From: Drechmeria coniospora
Taxonomy: Eukaryota > Ascomycota > Sordariomycetes > Hypocreales > Ophiocordycipitaceae
Direction: 5' to 3'
Assembly: GCF_001625195.1 (NCBI RefSeq)
Contig: NC_054391.1
Coordinates: 9,686,552-9,750,551, forward strand
DNA: 64,000 nt
A program made the position numbers and the translations under genes. The notes under the pieces are model-generated. The model did no database searches and was not told where the DNA came from. It worked only from the letters and a program-made list of their open reading frames with translations. This document shows, piece by piece, positions 56,406 to 64,000 of the stretch; within the stretch, counting starts at the first letter, position 1; each line of letters begins with the position of its first letter.

Positions 56406-57895
56406 GTTATTATACCAATTGGTGTATTGACTTTGACAGTCCCAATAGATTTAATAGGGTCTGTATCTCCAAATTGTATAGTTACTTCCCCTGCACGTGT
56501 TTGGTTAAGTTGTAATGTAGTTTCTTGTTGTAGTGCCCGAAACTGGTTATATCCTCCAGTTGAATGTTCTGCTGCTCCTGTATCTGGAAGAATACCTTGG
56601 AATTGGTGGTCTGAATATATGTCGATAAGGAACTGTTGTACCTGGACTACTTTATCTATAGACTTTGGAGGAGGTACTTTGCCCAATAGTACATGGTATG
56701 CTGCTTGGGTAGTTAGGTACGAGTGTATTAAGAAGGCATCCTGGACTTGATCGTTGTACTGTATAATTGCTGTATCTTCGGGTGTTTCAGTACCTGTAGT
56801 GCAGTCGTTACTATCGTTATTATCTGGTCCACCTTTATATTCAGTAATATATGTTGAAAATTGCTGTATCCTATATTTGCCTGGGAACCGGCGTTCTTCC
56901 TTCTATCGGCTTATAGCTTGTTGTTGTTCTTCTGTAGTATGGTTCCGCATCCAGCAGCCAGTCTTATTGCAAATATAGTATTTCTTCTTCCATCTTTGTT
57001 GTGGCCTATCCTGTTTGCCTTGGTAGGTGCCTTGATTGGTGCCTTTGTAGGTGCCTCGGTTGCTACCTTGGTAGGTGCCTTGGTTGCTACCTTGGTTACG
57101 GTATGTGTTATTATTATTATTATATCTCCGGTTAACAAAATAGTTTCCTTGTGTATAATTTTCTTTGTATGCTTGTATCGAAGTACGTAAATCGGCATAT
57201 ATTTCCTGGAATGTCTTAGCTGGTTTTATAAATGCCTGTGCCAATTCTGGTACTGGCTTACATGCACGGGTTATTGTAGCCATTAATTAACGTTCTCCTA
57301 AGTATTCCTGGCCTAATGCCCGTTGGTATATTTGCAGCCTTTGAATTACGATTTGTAGAATATCCTGTAGGTCTTTACCTATATTGTCTTCCTGGTCCCT
57401 AATTGACGCAGATGTAATTGTTGTCCATTTATTAAAATATTCTTCGAACCTAATTTCTGTATTAAACTCCTGTTTCAGTGCATCATACATTTGTCCAAAA
57501 GTCCATTCTTGTTGTATATTCTGTGTAGCCCATATCTGTGCATCTCCTTTCAGTATATCTTTAAATACTGTATGATACTGGCTTGGTCGTATTCCAATTG
57601 TTTTATATATGTGCTGGAAATACTTTACTTTATCGTCCAGTATATCATACATTTGTCCAGAAAACATATGTTCCGATTTCTATATCTTCTGGAATTGAAT
57701 AAAATTCCGGTGGTCAATTTCTTTATTCTGTCCGCGGTAAATCTGCAATACTTGTGGTATTGAGTTATTATTATTTTCTTGGGTTATAGTACTTGTTGGA
57801 ATTGTGTTTTGTTGAATTATATTATTTGCTGTAATTGTTGGAATTGTAGTTTGTTGAATTGTAGGATTTGCTGAATTTGTTGGAATTATAGTTTG
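56406..57895 (-). pseudogene. Copia gag-protease remnant
   Basis: A single frame runs from about 57890 to 56406. It has a Gln/Thr-rich N-terminus, a helical capsid-like region (QMYDILDDKVKYFQ to RALGQEYLG), an Asn/Gln-rich GTYQGSN repeat, a zinc-knuckle remnant (CNKTGCWMRNH), and the protease active site DTGA followed by EHSTGG. In-frame stops are at 57680-57682, 57287-57289 and 56903-56905 (TAG, TAA, TAG), and no frameshift is needed between them. The frame ends at the 55466-56405 insertion. Confidence 0.85.
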
Positions 57896-57933
57896 TTAGG
57901 GTTACCCTAGGGTTACCTAGGGTAACCTAGCCG
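57895..57933. repeat. Telomere-repeat-like tract
   Basis: The sequence starts TTAGGGTTACCCTAGGGTTA and continues CCTAGGGTAACCTAG. TAGGG and TTACC(C) words alternate, so parts read as head-to-head telomeric repeats. It sits exactly where copia homology ends. Confidence 0.6.
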
Positions 57934-58424
57934 TTATGTGGCGGGGCTTTTTCAGTCAAAAAGGAAACCCTAGGCGCGTTAGCGCGGGCGGAGCGGGGCA
58001 GGTACCGATTGGCGGGGCGCGCGCGCGAAAAGGTACTTGCGGTCGGGATCGTCGAGTCAAAAAGGTGCAGTCAAAAAGATCCACCAATACGCGGCCGCGC
58101 GGGTCGGGAAAAATACGACCGTACGGGCGGAAAAGATTGTTCGGCGAATATCACGTCGCATCGGCCGTAGCGGTGCGCAGGGCGCGGCAAAATAATCCCC
58201 AACAGTAAAAGTTTTCTTGTCGGGAATTTGGGGAATTTCGGTACGACAATGGTTGGGTAGGTGGGGGGTGGGGGGGGGGGGGGAAGTAGCGGTGTATTGG
58301 TATTGGTAGCTTTGCGGGCGGGGCTTGAAAAAAAAATCCCATCAAGGTAGCAGGGCCAGACCAATAGTAGACTGGAGTAAGTATAGTAGTACTCTATTAT
58401 CTATCCGTACGTACTTGGGTTGGA
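57934..58424. other. GC-rich spacer with a homopolymer G run
   Basis: An abrupt GC-rich island after the AT-rich copia. It contains GTCAAAAAGG-type words three times (57954, 58033, 58068) and a run of about 14 G at 58270-58284. No gene was recognised. It may be the outer end of the element carrying the helicase gene. Confidence 0.5.
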
Positions 58425-58499
58425 TTATTTCAATTGGATTGTTTCAATTGCCTTGCAAACGTATAAGTAGGTACTTGTAGCTAAGCAACAGCAATTAGC

Positions 58500-58581
58500 A
58501 ACAACAATAGCAATCGGGTCAGCAACAGCAACAGCAACAGCAACAACAACAGTAACGGCAACAGCAACAGTAACAGCAACG

Positions 58582-58634
<53 letters not shown>

Positions 58635-58963
58635 GGCACCTGCAATTGTACCAGCAACTGTCAGTACCTGCAACAGCAACAGCAACGGCAACAGCAACAG
58701 TAACAGTACCGGCACCTGCAATTGTACCAGCAACTATCAGTACTTGCAACAGCAACAGCAACAGTAACGGCACCTGCAATTGTACCAGTATCTATCAGCA
58801 CCTGCAACAGCAACAGTAACAGTACCGGCACCTGCAACAGCAACAGTAACAGTAACGGTACCTGCAATTGTACCAGCAACTGTCAGCACCTGCAACAGCA
58901 ACAGTAACGGTACCGGCAACAGTAACGGCACCTGCAATTGTACCAGCAACAGTAACGGCACCG

Positions 58964-58994
<31 letters not shown>

Positions 58995-60482
58995 TACCTA
59001 TAACAGCAACAGCAACAGCAACGGTAACAGCAACTGTACCAGCAACTATCAGCACCTGCAACAGCAACAGCAACAGCAACGGTAACAGCAACTGTACCAG
59101 CAACTATCAGCACCTGCAACAGCAACAGTAACAGTACCGGCAACAGCAACGGCAACGGCAACAGTACCGGCAACAGCAACAGCAACGGCAACAGTACCGG
59201 CAACAGTAACGGCACCTGCAATTGTACCAGTAACTATCAGCACCTGCAACAGCAACAGTAACAGTAACGGTACCTGCAATTGTACCAGCAACTGTCAGCA
59301 ACAGCAACGGCAACAGTAACAGTACCGGCAACAGCAACGGCAACGGCAACAGTACCAGCAACAGTACCGGCAACAGCAACGGCAACGGCAACAGCAACAG
59401 TAACAGTACCGGCACCTGCAATTGTACCAGTAACTGTCAGCACCTGCAACAGCAACAGTAACGGTACCGGCAACAGCAACGGCAACGGCAACAGTACCAG
59501 CAACAGTAACGGCACCTGCAATTGTACCAGTATCTATCAGCACCTGCAACAGCAACAGTAACAGTACCGGCACCTGCAATTGTACCAGTAACTGTCAGCA
59601 CCTGCAACAGCAACAGTAACGGTACCGGCAACAGCAACGGCAACGGCAACAGTACCAGCAACAGTAACGGCACCTGCAATTGTACCAGCAACTGTCAGCA
59701 ACAGCAACGGCAACAGTAACAGTACCGGCAACAGCAACGGCAACGGCAACAGTACCAGCAACAGTACCGGCAACAGCAACGGCAACGGCAACAGCAACAG
59801 TAACGGTACCGGCAAAAGCAACGGCAACGGCAACAGTACCAGCAACAGTAACGGCACCTGCAATTGTACCAGTAACTATCAGCACCTACAACAGCAACAG
59901 TAACAGTACCGGCACCTGTAATTATACCAGCAACTGTCAGCACCTGCAACAGTAACAGTAACGGTACCGGCAACAGTAACGGCACCTGCAATTGTACCAG
60001 CAACAGTAACGGTACCTGCAATTGTACCAGCAACTGTTAGCACCTGCAACAGCAACAGCAACGGCAACAGCAACAGCAACAGCAACGGCAACAGCAACAG
60101 TAACAGTACCGGCACCTGCAATTGTACCAGTAACTATCAGCACCTGCAACAGCAACAGTAACAGTACCGGCACCTGCAATTGTACCAGTAACTATCAGCA
60201 CCTGCAACAGCAACAGTAACAGTACCGGTACCTGCAATTGTACCAGTAACTGTCAGCACCTGCAACAGCAACAGCAACGGTACCGGCAATAGTAACGGCA
60301 ACGGCAACAGTACCAGCAACAGTAACGGCACCTGCAATTGTACCAGTAACTGTTGGCACCTGCAACAGCAACAGTAACGGTACCGGCAATAGTAACGGCA
60401 ACTGTACCAGCAACTGTCAGCACCTGCAACAGCAACAGCAACAACAACGGCAACAGCAACAGCAACAGCAACGGCAACAGCA
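58500..60482. repeat. CAGCAA hexamer array with a 58-bp higher-order unit
   Basis: About 2 kb of AACAGC / AACGGC / AACAGT hexamers are interrupted by CACCTGCAATTGTACCAG(T/C) and AACT(A/G)TCAG. In places (about 60110-60240) these form exact tandem 58-bp units. Thr-Ala, Asn-Ser and Gln frames are all partly open, on both strands, so the many ORFs are artefacts. The array ends four bases before the ATG of the helicase-type gene. Confidence 0.93.
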
Positions 60483-60485
60483 ATA

Positions 60486-61597
60486 ATGGGGTTTGGTACC
60501 TTCTCTTACGATGCAAGCCATCAAGTCGTCGTATGCCAGCTATGCAGGACCTGCATAGGGCCAAAGGAAACGGCCATAAGAAGCCATCTCCGAGCAGAAC
60601 CGCACCGACTCCTCGGCCAAGACCTAAAGTCGACGGTTACTTCCCTTTTAAGCTATAAATGCCGATCTGAAAAGGAACTTCGAGATAATAGGCCAAGCCG
60701 GACTATAACCTGCGTACCTATTGAGGGCCTAGCTACATTCCCTGGATACCTCTGCAATAACGGGGATAACTGCGACTTCTGTACAAGGCGGCTGGCTGCA
60801 ATGCACGACCACCTACCAAGGCACGGCAAGACACGAGCACAACACACAGAAGGTAACCCCCTATGGCGGGCCTGCTGCCTACAGACCTACTTTACGGCAA
60901 AGGGTAGGATTGACTACTTTATCGTTCAGGACCAGCAGGAACGCCAAGGGGTACCATTATCGTTATCGGTAGAGGAAGACGCCCTATTCGCCACGTTAAA
61001 GCAGGATATACAGCAAGCAACAAGGGACCTGGACGAAAAGGCAGCTACCGTACCGGATACCGACGAGACGGCTAGAACGGAGCGGCAGCCGTGGCTTGTT
61101 ATGACGGGTTTCCCCGACCACCTACGGGGGCTACAGGATTCAGAGATCCAATCGTCGTATACACTACCTGGGAAGAAGAAATATAACAGTAGTAGTGATA
61201 ACGAAGAAGACTGGCTACTGCTACAGATTTTGGAAGCAGCAGAAGAGGTACTTCGCGATGCTTATTCTGTCTGTAGCTACCGGGGCCTGGGTCAGAAGAT
61301 TACACAGCAACGGGCCACTATCCTCAGTAACTTTACAGCCGGCCAGCCGGCCGCCCGGGGCAATACTATTGCGTTCCGTAGCTTTAAGAACCAGTCTACG
61401 TTATCGACCTACTTCCGGAGGATGAAGCAGCTACTTGTCTACTACTTTCGCGTTGTGTATAGCGAGGACGGCCACTTTACAAGGGTAGGCAGCCAGGAAG
61501 AGGGTGGCCAGGTATTGCCAAAGGATATAATCCAGCCAACGCAAGCCCAGCAGGAAGCAATATTGGATGTTATTACAGCTATATACGATCAACAGGA

Positions 61598-61643
<46 letters not shown>

Positions 61644-64000
61644 GGCAACAGCAACGGTAACGGCAACAGCAACAGCAACGGTAACAGTAACGGCAGCAGC
61701 AACGGCAACGGCAACAGCAACGGTAACGGCAACAGCAACAGCAACGGCAACAGCAACGGCAACAGCAACGGCAACAGCAACGGTAACGGCAATAGCAACA
61801 GCAACAGCAACGGCAACAGCAACGGTAACAGCAACGGTAACGGCAACAGCAATAGCAACGGCAACAGCAACGGCAACAGCAACGGCAACAGCAACGGTAA
61901 CGGCAACAGCAACGGCAACGGCAACAGTAATAGCAACGGTAAAGACAATACTATAGTTAAGAAGGCTATACGAAGGCTATATATTGCATTAATCTATCAG
62001 GAAATCGGAAGCGTACCCTTTGCATCCCCACTCCTAAGTTTCTGTGCTATGCTTAGCCGGATATCAATCCAAAAGAATGGATTAACTAGGGACGGCCTAG
62101 GGGATACAAGGGTATCAATTTGGGCAGATCCAGGTAACTATAATAGTAACCTTTCTGCCCTTATCTGGTGTGCACAACTACTTGTCTTTAATTTTGTTTG
62201 CTTTCAGAAGCAGGATAACGAAAATGGGATCCCAGCCCTACTGCAAAAGCTCTGTCGACGTATGATCCATGCGGCAGCCGAGACCCCTATTGGTTATATG
62301 CTTCAATGGCGGGTATACCTCTTTGCTATACGCACATCGGCTTTTTCACGCAGCCAGGCCCGCTGGCTACTTAACGGCCAGGCCTTTGACTACCAAGGCA
62401 TAAGGCTAAGTCTCGACCAAGTCTCCCAACTTATCGTCTCAGAATACCAACAGGCATATACAATACTATACAACGACCTACTACTTGGATCGAGGGATAT
62501 AGTACCTATTGAGTCGTGGAAGCTATATGACGACCTTGACGTTGAGGACTATGGGAGTGACTGGCGTACCGATAATCGGAACGCCGAGGTACTGAGCGGT
62601 ACTGAGCAGGTCCTACTGCAGTATATCTTCCAGAACCCATCCCAACGACGGGCATTTATACAAGATAACCCTAGTGGTTCCGGAAGTTCAATTTGTCCCC
62701 GTGCTATTGCAAATTATGAGGCACAAGTACAGCTATTCCTTCAACGGATGCTTGTTCTTATGCATATCTCACCATGTCCTCCCTTACGGGCCCCTGAGAT
62801 ACTATCTATAACGTATACTAATACGGATCGGCGCCGAAGTATTCTACTATGGGAAAATACTGTTATGCTCTATGTACGGTACCATAAGAGTCTTGAGCAA
62901 ACTGGTGCACAAAAGGATAATATCCGCTTTTTACCCCAGCCTATAGGCAATCTACTTCTTACCTATCTTGCTATTGTACAGCCGTTACGACAGGTATTCC
63001 TTCGTCAACAAAGCCCTAATGCATTACTATCCCCTTTTTTGTGGTCTAATCTTAAGGGGCAGGTTTGGAGAGATACTACTGTTTCCCGGTGCCTACAGAA
63101 AGCGTGTACCCAGGCCGAGATTCCTTCCTTCCAGGTTGCCTGGTGGCGCCAGGCTGCAGCATCTATTACAAAGGAGAAATTCAGTCCCAAGGATCAGGAA
63201 AACTTTGATCTACAAGATATTACAGCAGCAGAGGTAGAAGACGAAGCCGACCTAATTGTTATGGCCGAGGCTAGTAACCACAGCTATCGGACTTTCAACC
63301 AGTCTTATGCCGGCAGTACGACCCTAGTTATGAGTACACTACTTGGCCGTGCATACCGTGCGTCGCAGAGTTGGCAGTCCCTTTTTGGTATCGACAAACA
63401 ACTTAGACTTTTACAGTTACAGCAGCAAAGGAAGCGACCACAATCTATATCAGAAGCAACAGGGCTACAACTATTGCACAAGAAGACTAGGTACCGTACA
63501 AGGCCAATAGCCGACGAGGCTAGTATTCTATTGGTAGCCCGTCGTCTACGGAACGACCCGTCCCTCCAGCTACGCCCCGGGCAACGGGAAGGACTTCTTG
63601 CAGTAGTAGGTCCACGAGCAGCCGAGCAGGCTATAGTTGTACTTGGTACAGGATGTGGGAAAACACTTATTGTTACTGTTGCTGCTTCCCTAGATGGAGC
63701 TGGAACAACAGTCCTTATTTTACCTACAGTGGCACTACGAAACGATATATGTACCTACCTTAATACTATTGGCCTCCGGTACGTTATCTGGCTACAAGGG
63801 ACAACAAAGACAGCGCCTCTTGTACTTATTTCTGCCGAGGCTGCTACAACAGAGGGCTTCCTGGAATACGTTAGCCGGCTGGAAACCCGTCAGCAGCTAG
63901 ACCGGATTGTTATTGACGAATGTCACTTAACAATTACGGCTAGTAACTACAGAAGATCGATGGTCCAGCTTGGCTGGTTTGTACGGAATATTGCAACACA
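60486..64000 (+). CDS. OrsD zinc finger + tyrosine-recombinase-like + RecQ helicase protein (3' end outside window)
   Basis: The frame is open for at least 1171 codons. The ATG at 60486 is the first after an in-frame TAA at 60393. Residues 1 to about 180 resemble the OrsD/DUF3505 zinc-finger family: CQLCRTC with Cys17 and Cys20, His34 and His40, then VPIEGL and a CNNGDNCDFC segment with H...H. Residues 372-487 are an Asn-Ser/Asn-Gly repeat. Residues about 490-1000 carry a tyrosine-recombinase-like pattern: Arg768 in PLRAPEIL, Lys801, Arg888 in AWWRQAAASI, His932 and Tyr941 spaced H-x8-Y. From about 1030 a RecQ-type motor begins: LRPGQREG, Walker A GTGCGKT (1054-1060) and DECH (1144-1147). Similar giant helicases are linked to fungal telomeres. 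The recombinase reading is inference from motif spacing. Confidence 0.88.
61599..61944 (+). repeat. In-frame Asn-Ser/Asn-Gly hexamer expansion
   Basis: About 58 hexamers (AACAGC or AACGGC, some AACGGT) encode a roughly 115-residue Asn-Ser/Asn-Gly linker inside the 60486-64000 protein. It is the same hexamer family as the array at 58500-60482. The period is strictly six, so the frame is kept. Confidence 0.93.

Larger units (their letters stand above)
52161..57895 (-). mobile_element. RIP-decayed Ty1/copia retrotransposon, 5' truncated
   Basis: Read on the minus strand, the order is gag, protease, integrase, reverse transcriptase, RNase H, 3' LTR, which is the copia order. The 3' LTR is at 52161 to about 52340. 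No matching 5' LTR was seen; copia-like sequence stops at about 57895, where a telomere-like tract begins. The element is split by a 940-bp insertion at 55466-56405. Ten internal stops interrupt an otherwise continuous gag-pro and pol; all are TAA or TAG. The element cannot make active proteins. Confidence 0.9.

Noticed and set aside
58500..60482. CRISPR-like array, because of regular repeats
   Set aside because: Repeats are contiguous hexamers and 58-bp units without unique spacers, in eukaryotic DNA.
58425..60564. Many ORFs on both strands encoding Thr-Ala, Asn-Ser, Gln or Leu/Cys runs
   Set aside because: Simple translation of the hexamer array in all frames; none extends into unique coding sequence except the helicase frame, which begins at 60486 after an in-frame stop.
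61589..61948. 119-aa Leu/Pro-rich minus-strand ORF and a Thr-Ala plus-strand ORF
   Set aside because: Artefacts of the in-frame Asn-Ser/Asn-Gly linker of the helicase-type protein.

Overview
The window reads as nuclear DNA of a filamentous ascomycete. Introns are short (53-69 bp). The genes include a PalA/Rim20-type Bro1 protein, a fungal GT31 glycosyltransferase, a flotillin-like SPFH protein, a Ysc84-type SYLF protein and two HsbA-like secreted proteins. A Hypocreales member is plausible, but the sequence alone does not prove it.

The DNA falls into compositional blocks. About 1-6.5 kb is AT-rich and gene-poor, with one AT-rich HsbA-like gene followed by two solo LTRs. About 6.8-42.2 kb is GC-rich and holds the housekeeping-like genes: alpha-carbonic anhydrase, a two-OB-fold protein, an extended SDR, a conserved unknown, a second HsbA-like protein, an FSH1-type hydrolase, a SYLF protein, a sugar-dehydrogenase-like SDR, a GT31 enzyme, palA and a flotillin-like protein. 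Almost every intergenic gap in this block carries its own minisatellite; the largest spans about 2.3 kb (18.47-20.75 kb). Many long overlapping ORFs here are GC-driven artefacts.

From about 42.2 kb to 57.9 kb the DNA turns AT-rich and is dominated by mobile or fast-evolving sequence. It holds a copia 3' end, a long serine/threonine-rich adhesin locus (signal peptide, about 30 copies of a 37-aa repeat, about nine copies of a 42-aa repeat, a DUF6923-like domain and a GLEYA/PA14-like domain), and a copia retrotransposon on the minus strand. The adhesin locus is broken in its 5' half. The copia gag-pro-pol is interrupted by stops whose local context points to former Gln codons, which is a RIP-like pattern. 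It is also split by a 940-bp solo-LTR-like insertion with a perfect 5-bp target duplication.

The copia ends abruptly at a short telomere-repeat-like tract. Beyond it lie a GC-rich spacer, a roughly 2-kb CAGCAA-type repeat, and an open reading frame of at least 1171 codons that runs off the right edge. That ORF is the most notable item. It combines an OrsD/DUF3505-like zinc finger, an expanded Asn-Ser/Asn-Gly linker, a region carrying tyrosine-recombinase-like signature residues, and a RecQ-type helicase motor (GTGCGKT and DECH). The arrangement suggests a subtelomeric, possibly self-mobilising helicase element next to decayed retrotransposons.

No rRNA, tRNA or CRISPR array was recognised.
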